A DNA stretch of 35,428 bases from Planctomycetota bacterium (GTDB taxonomy: Bacteria; Planctomycetota; Phycisphaerae; Phycisphaerales; SM1A02), in assembly GCA_022564665.1 (NCBI GenBank), contig JADFKZ010000009.1:1-35428 (forward strand). Reading direction: 5' to 3'. Positions 25,554 through 33,574 of the stretch are shown piece by piece. Under the pieces are notes generated by a model. That model did not search any database, was not told the DNA's origin, and saw only the letters and a list, made by a program, of their open reading frames with translations. A program made the position numbers and the translations under genes. Position 1 is the stretch's first letter; the number at the start of each line of letters is the position of its first letter.

Positions 25554-26741
25554 CTAGCTCTTGGCGGCCAGATACTGCTGAATCATGGCCTCCAGTCGTG
25601 CTTCCGAGTCGCTGCCAAAGCCCACCGACTGGTACATGAGCCGGCCATCCGGCCCGATGACAAAGAACGCAGGGATTCCCCGGATCTGGTACTGCACAGT
25701 GATCGAGTCGCCATCGATGAGCTGGGGGAAGGTGATCCCATACTGTCGGGCGAAGGCGACGGCATCCACGTCCGGCCTGTCCCGACAATGGACGCCGAGG
25801 AAGACCACGTCCTGGTCGCGGTATCGGGTATGCAATCTCTGCAGCGAGGGCATCGAGTTCTGGCAATTCGGGCACCGGCTGGCCCAGAAGTCCAGTATCA
25901 CCAGCTTACCGCGGTAGTCCGAGAGCGAGTGTTCCCTGCCGTCGCCTCCCAAAAGCGTGAACTCCGGAGCGAATGTGCCAACGTTCATCATCGGCGGCGG
26001 CCGTTTGCCCACCGTCTCGACGCGGTAGTCACGCGGCGGCTCGATCTTGAAGCTCGAATCATCAACGGCAACATCGACCCGGAGCTTTCGAAGTGTCAAC
26101 ACGGACCTGACGGTGATGCCGCTGGCGGAGAGGTACCGCCGCTCGAAACGGCGGGGCAGGTGGTCCTGGACCGAGATGTACCACGTCACCCCTGTTTGGG
26201 ACGTCTCACCGGGAATCACGACGACATGGCAGGGCACGCCGTCGACGCTCTGCGTCGCACCATCAAGGACAGCGGCCGACTGCATCTGAGCGTAAAAGGG
26301 TTCCACCGCAACCAGCTCATCGAGGATCAGGGACCCTCCGGCCCCGCGGAAGAGCGCCTCACCCCCGTAGAGGACGTCAGCGACAAGAGCGGTCCGAGCC
26401 TTGGGCCGAAGCCTGACAACGGTCTGCCCATCGTAGGCGACCTGGAACGGCTCGCTGTCACCGCGATCTGATCGGCTGATTTGTCCGGACACCGCAATGC
26501 GTCCACCGATGGGATCCGTGTAATCGAACCTGGCGAGCACGACGTGCCCGGTCACAACTCGATGGGAGGTGCCGCCGCGGATCTGGGCCTCCGCCTCATA
26601 GCGTGCCGACCGGAGGGCCAGCGTCGCTTCCGCCGCGTCCCGCAGGACCTCGCGGGCGTCGTCAACTGATTGGGCGGTGGACGAAGACCCGAGGACCAAC
26701 GGACCCACCGCCGCCGCCAAAAAGAGAGTCGTTCGTTTCAT
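25554..26741 (-). CDS. Exported TlpA-like thioredoxin protein with N-terminal DUF2092/LolA-like domain
   Basis: The ATG at 26741 opens a signal peptide (MKRTTLFLAAAVGPLVLGSS); the product has 395 residues. Residues about 27-245 are beta-rich (RSARYEAEAQIRGG, then VAYDGQTVVRLRP and WYISVQDHLPRRFERRY), like DUF2092 or LolA-type lipoprotein-binding folds. From about 255 a thioredoxin domain follows (APEFTLLGGDGREHSLSDY) with active-site C290-PN-C293 in FWASRCPNCQNS and the cis-Pro region in IRGIPAFFVIGPDG. CPNC differs from the usual CGPC and would alter redox potential. It probably acts outside the cytoplasm in thiol reduction or disulfide exchange. It is divergent from the TPR gene at 26844. 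Confidence 0.85.
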   Translation of the reverse strand: MKRTTLFLAAAVGPLVLGSSSTAQSVDDAREVLRDAAEATLALRSARYEAEAQIRGGTSHRVVTGHVVLARFDYTDPIGGRIAVSGQISRSDRGDSEPFQVAYDGQTVVRLRPKARTALVADVLYGGEALFRGAGGSLILDELVAVEPFYAQMQSAAVLDGATQSVDGVPCHVVVIPGETSQTGVTWYISVQDHLPRRFERRYLSASGITVRSVLTLRKLRVDVAVDDSSFKIEPPRDYRVETVGKRPPPMMNVGTFAPEFTLLGGDGREHSLSDYRGKLVILDFWASRCPNCQNSMPSLQRLHTRYRDQDVVFLGVHCRDRPDVDAVAFARQYGITFPQLIDGDSITVQYQIRGIPAFFVIGPDGRLMYQSVGFGSDSEARLEAMIQQYLAAKS

Positions 26742-26843
26742 TGAAGTATGAGCCTCTGCGAGCGGATGGAACCCGGACACTTCTGCGGCCGGGGACGGGC
26801 GTTTCCTCCACATGACACCAGCGATCGAGTATATCCTCTGCCA

Positions 26844-27878
26844 ATGTCGCAGGCCCTCAATCATCTGCTCATCGGAGGTGTTCTTGCCGCCGCCGGGGCG
26901 TGTTGGGGTTGCCGTTTAGGCGCTGGCGGCCAGCGCAGCGCCGAACCGTTTAAGCGAGCCGGTTCTGGCGAGCTCACCGCCGCCTCGCGGATCCCGGAAG
27001 CAATATCACTTCTCGCCACGCCGCTTTTTCGACCGCAACTGGGGCCTGCGTCCCGTGCCCATCGCGACGAGGAGCTGAAGCTGGCCGGGACGCGTTACCG
27101 GCAGACGCCCCGGGATGAGGGGACGATCATCTGGCTCGGCCGGCGGCTGGCCTATCTCGGTCGCTACCACCAGGCGATCGCTGTCTATACCGACGGACTG
27201 TCCCGCCACCCCGACAGCTACAAGCTGCTTCGGCATCGCGGGCATCGATACCTCACGGTCCGCCGTCTCGATGACGCCATTTCGGACCTCACTCGCGCAG
27301 GCCGGCTCATCCAGGGCGTACCGGATGAGTTCGAGCCCGACGGTCTGCCCAACCCCCGCAACATCCCCAGAAGCACGAGCCACACGAACATCTACTACCA
27401 CCTCGGACTCGCCTGGTACCTCAAGGGCCGGTTCGAGCAGGCATTGGTGGCATACCGCCGGTGCCTGGAGTACTCAGCAAACGACGACATGCGTTGCGCG
27501 ACCTCTTATTGGCTGTACGTGACCCTCCGCCGTCTGGGGCGCGATCGGGAGGCCGCGGCCGTGCTCGAGCCCATCGGCGCCGACATGGACATCATCGAGA
27601 ACTTCACCTACCACGAGCTCCTCCTGATGTTCAAGGGCGCCCGATCAATCCCGCAGGTGCTCGGCTCGCTTTCGGCAGAGTCCATCGATGACGCCACCGG
27701 ACGTTACGGCGTCGGCGCGTGGCACCTCGTCAACGGCGAGCAGGAGACGGCGCTTGAGATCTTCCAAGGGATTACCTCGGGGCCGTCCTGGCCCGCCTTC
27801 GGCTACATCGCCGCCGAGGCGGAGCTCGCCCGCTCTGGGCAAGAGAATGCGGTCGGCACACCTGCGGCTGACAGCTGA
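26844..27878 (+). CDS. TPR-repeat protein, probably exported
   Basis: The ATG at 26844 opens the hydrophobic run ALNHLLIGGVLAAAGACWGC, a possible signal peptide with a weak lipobox. The 344-residue product contains TPR-type helix pairs: RLAYLGRYHQAIAVYTDGLS, YKLLRHRGHRYLTVRRLDDA and YYHLGLAWYLKGRFEQALVA. TPRs bind partner proteins. The shared 102-base region with the divergent thioredoxin gene has TATATC at about 26830, but no convincing -35. The last codons (AADS and the stop) fall within the intergenic repeat word gctgacagctgatagctgac, so the original C-terminus may have been replaced. Confidence 0.82.
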   Translation: MSQALNHLLIGGVLAAAGACWGCRLGAGGQRSAEPFKRAGSGELTAASRIPEAISLLATPLFRPQLGPASRAHRDEELKLAGTRYRQTPRDEGTIIWLGRRLAYLGRYHQAIAVYTDGLSRHPDSYKLLRHRGHRYLTVRRLDDAISDLTRAGRLIQGVPDEFEPDGLPNPRNIPRSTSHTNIYYHLGLAWYLKGRFEQALVAYRRCLEYSANDDMRCATSYWLYVTLRRLGRDREAAAVLEPIGADMDIIENFTYHELLLMFKGARSIPQVLGSLSAESIDDATGRYGVGAWHLVNGEQETALEIFQGITSGPSWPAFGYIAAEAELARSGQENAVGTPAADS

Positions 27879-27957
27879 TAGCTGACAGCCCGTTTCTGGG
27901 TGGCTGTGACGGAGTCCGCCGCAGGCGGACGACGCCACGGTTGGTCCGTTGACGCCA
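27879..27957. repeat. Composite intergenic repeat, copy 3, cut short by a group II intron end
   Basis: gctgacagcccgtttc and the hairpin unit from 27898 (gggtggctg, then GTCCGCC-gca-GGCGGAC at 27914-27930, then gacgccacggttggt) match copy 2 closely. The match stops after ttggtccgttgacgccaag, where the intron domain VI begins at 27961. The right half (cttcgcttcgctca... ccaccc) is missing. Confidence 0.75.
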
Positions 27958-27960
27958 AGC

Positions 27961-28032
27961 GGCGAGTAGGCCCGGAGGCTTGCGCCCCCAGGCCTCTCAC
28001 AGAACCGGACTTGTGGACCACACATCCGGCTC
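27961..28032 (-). mobile_element. Group II intron 3' terminus (domains V and VI), relic
   Basis: On the minus strand a domain V-like hairpin (28032-28002) reads GAGCCGGA... TCCGGTTC with the catalytic AGC triad; the terminal loop is shortened, 31 nt against the canonical 34. Domain VI follows (28000-27961): 11 pairs, GGCCTGGGGGC with GCCTCCGGGCC including two wobbles, closed by a GCAA tetraloop, then TACTC, which holds the expected bulged branch-point A. The 3' splice end would be near 27960. No reverse transcriptase or 5' domains are present nearby, so it is a fragment. Confidence 0.7.
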
Positions 28033-28122
28033 TTCAGGTCAAGATCTCGGTCAGCCGAACAGCGCAAGCTGCTCGCCCGAGACCCGCAAGGGCGGATTGA
28101 GACTGCCCGGGCGGCCGGTTCA

Positions 28123-28190
28123 TGCACTTCCGTGAACCGCTTCCGTTTCATCCTGATCGACCTCCAAAAAGAGGCCGAATTTTCGCCCAA
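28123..28190 (-). pseudogene. Left-end scrap of an IS3-family element (OrfA start only)
   Basis: The minus strand has GGAGG nine bases before an ATG at 28151 that reads MKRKRFTEV, the usual opening of IS3-family OrfA proteins (helix-turn-helix transposase subunit). The similarity stops after nine codons and runs into unrelated sequence leading to the group II intron fragment. This is recognition of a short N-terminal signature with its ribosome site, so confidence is moderate. Confidence 0.45.
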
Positions 28191-28223
28191 TCCCTCGCCT
28201 TCTGCCTGGATCAGGATTCGGGT

Positions 28224-28577
28224 CTAAGCGCAGATGACGGGGCTCGCGGCGCGTCGTGCGGGTGTGCTGACGGCTGCCTGGAACGGTCGACGGTCGAGCG
28301 CAACGGCCATCGGGCGGCGGACGCCGGAGACCGCGAAACGGTTGTGACCAACGACGTGCCGGAGCCCCGTCCGAATGTCGTCGTCGGTGACCTCGGCTCC
28401 CAAGAGGCGAAGCGCCAGGTTGCACCCCGGCGTCCGCATCGCCCACCCCTTGGGCCTGTTGACGCCCATCAACGGCAGGTACTTCAGGTGCGTGCCGTAG
28501 ATGTAGGAGCCGTCCGCCTTGCGGCAGGCGCGGACGCACCTGAACCCCAGGGTCCTCCGCAGTCCTCGGCAGGACAC
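28224..28577 (-). pseudogene. Broken gene fragment of unknown family
   Basis: A 117-codon frame reads TLGFRCVRACRKADGSYIYG, then KGWAMRTPGCNLALRLLGAE and VTDDDIRTGLRHVVGHNRF, which has normal protein composition, and then becomes Arg/Pro-rich. LGFRCVR resembles the C-terminal motif of formylglycine-generating (SUMF1-type) domains, and DGSYIYGTHLKY recalls the repeats of terpenoid-cyclase-like proteins. Neither match is enough to name it. The start (GTG 28577) has no ribosome site, and the fragment sits amid mobile-element debris. It is most likely a decayed C-terminal piece. Confidence 0.35.
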
Positions 28578-28924
28578 TTCCTGCGGCCGGCGGACCCGGA
28601 TAAGACCCTAGTGGTGCCCTGGCCAGGGGCGGGCAGGCTAAGACTTGCTCCGGGCCGTGTGAGTCCTGAGGGGCGTGGCCGTGGGACCCGGGGGCGCGGA
28701 GGTGTGACAGTTGCTGTTGAGAACCGATTCGGGTGAATCCCGGAGCCTCACCGCCGGTGAAACCTTCCAGGGCCTGCTAGAATAAGCGACCCCATCCGAG
28801 GAGTTGAGATCTGGAAAGGAGTGGACCGGGCCGAGATTTCCCCGCCCCAGGTGACGATCGGCCGTTGGACCTCCCCGCCGTAGCTTCCGCTGCATCACCC
28901 CGCCCCGTTTCCAAGGAGAGCATC
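28578..28924. other. Long untranslated stretch and promoter region upstream of the thioredoxin gene
   Basis: No gene is seen. TAGAAT at 28778-28783 is a plausible -10 box, giving a leader of about 135 bases, but the -35 region is poor. The stretch from 28600 to 28740 is G-rich with several short self-complementary words (gccctggccaggggc). The leader ends with the strong AAGGAGAG ribosome site at 28913-28920. Confidence 0.4.
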
Positions 28925-29998
28925 ATGTTGTTTAGCAGGACTGCAATCGCGGGCGTCCTCGCCCTGTTGATTCCGACCGTCTGTATGGCCGGTGACGACG
29001 AGACCCTCACCATCGGCGACAAGGCCCCCGACATCGACATCGCCCACTGGCTGAAGGGCGACCAGGTCAAGGCCTTCGAAGACGGCAAGGTCTACGTGAT
29101 GGAGTTCTGGGCGACCTGGTGCGGGCCGTGCCGGGCCAGCATGCCCCACATCAGCGAGCTCCAGGAGAAGTACAAGGACTACGACGTCACGGTCATCGGC
29201 GTGAGCGACGAGGACCTCCAGACCGTCGTCAAGTTCCTCTGCGAGACCGGCAAGGAAGAGACCCTCTGGAACGACAAGATCCAGTACACGCTGGCGACCG
29301 ACCCCGATCGCTCGGTGTACAAGTCGTACATGAAAGCGGCCGCGCAGCGCGGCATCCCCACCGCCTTCATCGTCGGCAAGGACCAGCGGATCGAGTGGAT
29401 CGGACACCCGATGGGAATGGACGAGCCGCTGGACGACGTGGTCCGCGACAACTGGGACCGGGAGGTGGCCAAGGTCAAGTTCGAGGAGCAAATCGCCAAG
29501 ACCCGGGAGATGATGAAGTACCAGCGCCGCATCAAGGAGGCGACCGACGAGGGCGACTGGGACGGGGCAATCAAGGCGGTCAACGAGCTGACCGAGATCA
29601 ACGAGAGCCACTTCCAGTACAAGGCCTCGCTCTTCCGCTCGATGCTCATCAAGTGCGAGGACACCAGCCGCACCTATGGCTTCGGCCGTGAGATTGCGAA
29701 ATCGCACTGGGACGAGGCGATGTTCCTGAACCAGATCGCCTGGTTCACCGTCGATGAGAAGGAGGTCAAGAAGCGGGACTTCAAGTTCGCCCTGGAGACC
29801 GCCCTGCGGGCCAACGAGCTGACCGAGGGCAAGGACGCCGCGATCCTCGACACGGTGGCCCGGGTCTACTACGAGAGCGGTGTAGCGTCGGCGATCAATT
29901 GGCAGAAGAAGGCCGTCAAGCACGCCGAGGAGACGCCCTTCGAAGAGGAGCTCAAGAAGACGCTCGAGAAGTACGAGGCGGAAGCCGAGGACAACTGA
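28925..29998 (+). CDS. Exported TlpA-family thioredoxin-like protein with helical C-terminal half
   Basis: The ATG at 28925 has AAGGAGAG four bases upstream and opens a signal peptide (MLFSRTAIAGVLALLIPTVCMAG). The 357-residue product has a thioredoxin domain: GDKAPDIDIAHWLKG, the CGPC active site at C66-C69 in EFWATWCGPCRAS, and the cis-Pro segment RGIPTAFIVGKDQ. From about residue 175 a charged helical region (KVKFEEQIAKTREMMKYQRR) continues with TPR-like helices (GDWDGAIKAVNELTEIN, AINWQKKAVKHAEE). It is probably a periplasmic thiol-disulfide oxidoreductase that binds a partner through the helical half. An intrinsic terminator follows at 30026. Confidence 0.9.
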   Translation: MLFSRTAIAGVLALLIPTVCMAGDDETLTIGDKAPDIDIAHWLKGDQVKAFEDGKVYVMEFWATWCGPCRASMPHISELQEKYKDYDVTVIGVSDEDLQTVVKFLCETGKEETLWNDKIQYTLATDPDRSVYKSYMKAAAQRGIPTAFIVGKDQRIEWIGHPMGMDEPLDDVVRDNWDREVAKVKFEEQIAKTREMMKYQRRIKEATDEGDWDGAIKAVNELTEINESHFQYKASLFRSMLIKCEDTSRTYGFGREIAKSHWDEAMFLNQIAWFTVDEKEVKKRDFKFALETALRANELTEGKDAAILDTVARVYYESGVASAINWQKKAVKHAEETPFEEELKKTLEKYEAEAEDN

Positions 29999-30025
29999 CG
30001 CGCCCACCCGACACCAAGAACACGA

Positions 30026-30055
30026 GGTCCGCCCCACTGGGGCGGGCCTTTTCTT
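30026..30055 (+). terminator. Intrinsic terminator of the thioredoxin gene
   Basis: GGTCCGCCCC and GGGGCGGGCC pair over ten bases (one G-T) around the loop ACT, followed by TTTTCTT. It lies 28 bases after the stop codon. Confidence 0.88.
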
Positions 30056-30060
30056 ACGCG

Positions 30061-30261
30061 ATCTCGACCTCCCGGCGGTCGGCGGCGGCCCAACTCCTGG
30101 TCGAGCGGCGGGTGGATCTGGTTGGTCTGGACACTGCCAGCCTCGAGAACGTCGCCTACCTCCAGACGCTTCCTCCCCGCGGGCCCACTGTGCTTGCCCT
30201 GCTCCCCAAGATTGACGGTGGAACAGGGGCGCCCTGCCGCATCATCGCGATCCTTCCCTGA
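30061..30261 (+). pseudogene. C-terminal relic of a cyclase/arylformamidase-family hydrolase
   Basis: Immediately after the terminator the frame reads AAQLLVERRVDLVGLDTASL then ENVAYLQTLPPRGPTVLALL then PKIDGGTGAPCRIIAILP and a stop at 30259. The order LVERxVDLVGLDTAS, ENVAxLxxLPPRG and KIxGGTGAPxRI is that of the end of cyclase-family (KynB-type) metal-dependent hydrolases. The roughly 20 residues that normally lie between DTAS and ENVA are absent, and no N-terminal metal motif or start is present. It is a fragment with an internal deletion. Confidence 0.6.
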
Positions 30262-30485
30262 ATCAGGGCGAGAAACAGGAACAAAAAAGCTCCGATAGTC
30301 ATTGCGCCCTCAACGATGGTCGGATCGTATCGCGTATGCTGTCCCCCCCGGGATCGGGAAGAGACAGCCGACCCCGCCTATTGTTGCTTGATGGCCCGTT
30401 CCGCCGGCGGAACGTCCCCGTGCAAGGGCGTCAGTGCCGGTGCCCCCGCTTGGGCGCGAAGTAGAAGCATAAGGAGAAGCCAGCC
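30262..30485. other. Upstream region of the metalloprotease gene
   Basis: No gene is seen in these 224 bases. Together with the relic and terminator they fill the 487-base gap between coding genes. AAGGAGA at 30471-30477 is the ribosome site of the next gene. ttccgccggcggaa near 30401 is a short perfect palindrome that could bind a dimeric regulator. Confidence 0.4.
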
Positions 30486-33404
30486 ATGATGCCGATGGTC
30501 GAGTACCGCCTGACGAGAGTGCCCGCCGCGATCGCGGTGATGGTCGCACTCGGTGTGGCCACAGCCACTGCCCCCAGCCAAACCGAGGTCCCGGCCGAGC
30601 TTGCCAAGAAGATGGACAAGGCCAAGGACGAGGCGAAAAAAAAGGACAAGCCCGAGTTTCCCAAGTTCGAGGATGTCGCCAAGGACTACAAGAAAGTCAT
30701 CTCGACCGTGGACGGCAAGAGCCTCTACACACTCTACACGAGGAAGAAAGATGGGCAGGTCCTCGCCGAGCTGCCCAGCGGCTTCGCGAACCAAAAGCTG
30801 TTCATCGCCTACAACATTGCAGGCGGGAGCCTCTTTGCGGGCATCCAAGTCAACGATCAGTACGCCTACTGGAAGCGGTTCGACAAGAAGCTCGCCCTGA
30901 TCGAGCCGAACTTCGCGGTCCGCACCTCCGGAGACCTGGAGTCCCAAAAGGGCCTTGCCCGCGTCTTTACCGACCGCGTGCTGCTGGAGGTGCCGATCGA
31001 GTGCATGGGTCCCGGCGGCGGGCCGGTGATCGACATGGACGCCCTGCTTGTGGGGCAGGCCTCCAAGTTCTTCGGCCGCAGATTGCGCGGCTTCAACAAG
31101 GGCCTCATCAACATCACCAAGGCCAAGGCGTTCCCCGAGAACGTGGAGCTGGCCTTCGAGGTGCCCGACAAGTCGGGACGGCTGGTGACATTGCGATATT
31201 CGATCAGCCTGCTCCCGGAGAAGACCGGCTACACGGTCCGCAAGGCAGACGCCCGCGTGGGGTACTTCACGACCACCCATCTGGATCTGGCCAAGCCCGG
31301 CGAGTACGACCCCTACGTCCGCTACATCAACCGCTGGAACCTGGAGAAGGCCGACCCGAAGCTGAAACTCAGCCCTCCCAAGCGGCCCATCGTTTTCTAC
31401 CTGGAGCACACGGTACCGGTCCGCTACCGCCGCTGGGTCAGAGAGGGGCTGCTGGAGTGGAACAAGGCCTTCGAGAAGATCGGCGTCATCAACGCCATCG
31501 AGGTCTACCAGCAGGATGCCCGGACCAAGGCCCACATGGACAAGGACCCGGAGGACGTACGCTACAACTTCCTCCTGTGGACCAACGCTCCGATCGGCTT
31601 CGCGATCGGCCCGAGCCGCGTCGATCCGCGGACCGGCCAGATCCTCGACGCCGACATCGTGATGTCCGAGGCGTTCATTCGCAGCTGGGCCCGCGCCTGG
31701 CGGGAGATGATCCCCGAGATCGCGATCGAGGGGTTCGGTCCGGAGACGCTCACCTGGCTGGCCGAGCATCCCAACTGGGATCCCCGGGTGCGGCTGGCAC
31801 CTCTGATTGAGCGACGGCAGGTCATGGAGCGCATCGCACGGCAGGCCGCCAACGGGGCCGTCCACCCGGCCCAGACGGCGGACCCGACGCTTCTCGGTGA
31901 CGAGGCCTTCGACGGCCTCAGCGACCGGATCAGCCAGGTCAACGGCGCGTGCATGTATACCCAGATGAGGACGCTGGACCTGGCGATGTTCCGGTTGCAC
32001 CGTGACTTCTTCACAGAGCTTGCCAGGGGTGACAATGGCCCGGGCGAGGAGGACGAGGAAGAGGGTGATCTCCTGGACGGCGTGCCGGAGTCGTTCATCG
32101 GACCGCTGCTCAAGGATGTGATCATGCACGAGGTCGGCCACACGCTCGGCCTGCGGCACAACTTCAAGGCCTCGACCATCCACTCGATCCAGGAGATCAA
32201 CACCGAGGAGTTCAAGGGCCGTCCCCAGACCGGCTCGGTGATGGACTACAACCCCATCAACGTGAACTTCGACGACGGGCCCGTCCAGGGTGACTGGACG
32301 ATGGTCACGATCGGGCCCTACGACGAGTGGGCGATTCAGTACGGCTACAGCCTCGAGAAGGACCTCAAGCCGATCCTCGCCAGGGTTTCGGAGGGCACGC
32401 TTCCCTACGCGACCGACGAGGACACCTGGGGCCCCGACCCGCTGGCGAGGCGGTTCGACTACGGATCGGATCCCCTGGATTTCGCCGATAGCCAGATGCG
32501 GCTCATTGCCCACTTGCGGAAGGACATCCTCGAGCGCGTCGTCAAGGAGGGCGACAGTTGGCAGAAGGCCCGGAATGCGTACCTGCTCCTGCTCCACCGG
32601 CACATCGGCGCCGTCAGCATCGCGGCCAACTGGCTCGGCGGGTCCTACGTAAACCGTGACCGCAAGGGTGATCCGGGCGACCGCGATCCGGTGATCACGG
32701 TGCCTGCGGCCAAGCAGCGTCGCGCGCTGAAGTTTGTGATCGACAATGCCTTCAGCGACGAGGCTTTCGGACTTACACCGGAGCTGCTGGCCAAGATGAC
32801 CGTCGACAAGTGGTGGGACCCCGGGGGAAGACACTTGATCTTCGAGGACCCCAGCTGGCCGGTGCACGACCGCATCATCGCCATCCAGGCCGCGGCCATC
32901 ACCATGATCATGAACCCCACCACGCTGCGGCGGGTCTTCGACAACGAGTTCCGCCTCCCGTCCAACGAGGACGCCTTCACGCTCCCTGAGATCATCCACG
33001 GGGTGACCGATTCGATCTGGTCCGAGCTCGACAATACCTACAACGGAACCTACACCGTCCGCCAGCCGATGATCTCGAGTTTGCGGCGCAACCTTCAGGC
33101 GGAGCACCTCGAGCGGCTGATCGACCTGACGATGACCGATACCTGGTTCGGGGCGTCCGCCAGGCCGATCTCGAACCTGAGCCTCTTCAAGCTGCGCCAG
33201 CTCAATGGCAAGATCCAAGAGACGCTGGATCAGGCCGGCTACCGGATCGACCTTTACAGCCTCGCCCACCTCACCGAGGCCAAGGTGCTGATCGAAGAGG
33301 TGCTCAACGCGCAGTACATTCGCAACCTCGACGACATCCGGATCCGGATGACGCTGCCGTCATTCTTCTTTGAGCCGCAGGGAGGCGAAGATCCGGATCA
33401 CTGA
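30486..33404 (+). CDS. Large exported zinc metalloprotease (metzincin type, DUF5117/DUF4953)
   Basis: The ATG at 30486, about 9 bases after AAGGAGA, opens a signal peptide (YRLTRVPAAIAVMVALGVAT) and a Lys-rich linker; the product has 972 residues. Residues about 80-290 (YTRKKDGQVLAELP, RTSGDLESQKGLARVFTDRV) match the DUF5117 region. The catalytic DUF4953-type part holds HEVGHTLGLRHNF with zinc ligands H548, H552 and H558, catalytic E549, and the Met-turn SVMDY (M586), so it is a metzincin. An acidic loop (GEEDEEEGDLL) precedes the zinc helix and may bind calcium or act as a propeptide-like plug. Family members are exported proteases of Bacteroidota and Planctomycetota, with undefined substrates. 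An intrinsic terminator follows. Confidence 0.92.
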   Translation: MMPMVEYRLTRVPAAIAVMVALGVATATAPSQTEVPAELAKKMDKAKDEAKKKDKPEFPKFEDVAKDYKKVISTVDGKSLYTLYTRKKDGQVLAELPSGFANQKLFIAYNIAGGSLFAGIQVNDQYAYWKRFDKKLALIEPNFAVRTSGDLESQKGLARVFTDRVLLEVPIECMGPGGGPVIDMDALLVGQASKFFGRRLRGFNKGLINITKAKAFPENVELAFEVPDKSGRLVTLRYSISLLPEKTGYTVRKADARVGYFTTTHLDLAKPGEYDPYVRYINRWNLEKADPKLKLSPPKRPIVFYLEHTVPVRYRRWVREGLLEWNKAFEKIGVINAIEVYQQDARTKAHMDKDPEDVRYNFLLWTNAPIGFAIGPSRVDPRTGQILDADIVMSEAFIRSWARAWREMIPEIAIEGFGPETLTWLAEHPNWDPRVRLAPLIERRQVMERIARQAANGAVHPAQTADPTLLGDEAFDGLSDRISQVNGACMYTQMRTLDLAMFRLHRDFFTELARGDNGPGEEDEEEGDLLDGVPESFIGPLLKDVIMHEVGHTLGLRHNFKASTIHSIQEINTEEFKGRPQTGSVMDYNPINVNFDDGPVQGDWTMVTIGPYDEWAIQYGYSLEKDLKPILARVSEGTLPYATDEDTWGPDPLARRFDYGSDPLDFADSQMRLIAHLRKDILERVVKEGDSWQKARNAYLLLLHRHIGAVSIAANWLGGSYVNRDRKGDPGDRDPVITVPAAKQRRALKFVIDNAFSDEAFGLTPELLAKMTVDKWWDPGGRHLIFEDPSWPVHDRIIAIQAAAITMIMNPTTLRRVFDNEFRLPSNEDAFTLPEIIHGVTDSIWSELDNTYNGTYTVRQPMISSLRRNLQAEHLERLIDLTMTDTWFGASARPISNLSLFKLRQLNGKIQETLDQAGYRIDLYSLAHLTEAKVLIEEVLNAQYIRNLDDIRIRMTLPSFFFEPQGGEDPDH

Positions 33405-33436
33405 ACGATTCGGCTCTGCATTAAGATCAACGACAG

Positions 33437-33461
33437 GCCGCCCCGGAGGGGCGGCTTTTTT
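33437..33461 (+). terminator. Intrinsic terminator of the metalloprotease gene
   Basis: GCCGCCCC and GGGGCGGC form a perfect 8-bp stem around GGA, followed by six T residues. It lies 32 bases after the stop. Confidence 0.92.
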
Positions 33462-33469
33462 GTTATTTC

Positions 33470-33545
33470 GAGCGCTCCGTAGCGGCCTCCGGCCGCACAC
33501 TCGCTCTGGTACGCGGCGGCGAATTCGATCCGCCGCCGCTGATCG
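33470..33545. repeat. Hairpin repeat family B, full copy
   Basis: It begins just after the terminator and reads gagcg, agcggcctccggccgc (inner hairpin), cgctc, then gcggcggcgaattc with ccgccgccgc, and gatcgg. It matches 25383-25455 across most of its length, with differences mainly in loops. It lies between the convergent metalloprotease and FapA-like genes. Confidence 0.75.
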
Positions 33546-33574
33546 GCTCCACTCATTAATCGCCGAATCCCCCC

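Noticed and set aside
30378-33269. 963-codon minus-strand open frame
   Set aside because: It is antisense to the metzincin protease gene. Long shadow frames are expected at this GC content; there is no signal, motif or start site.
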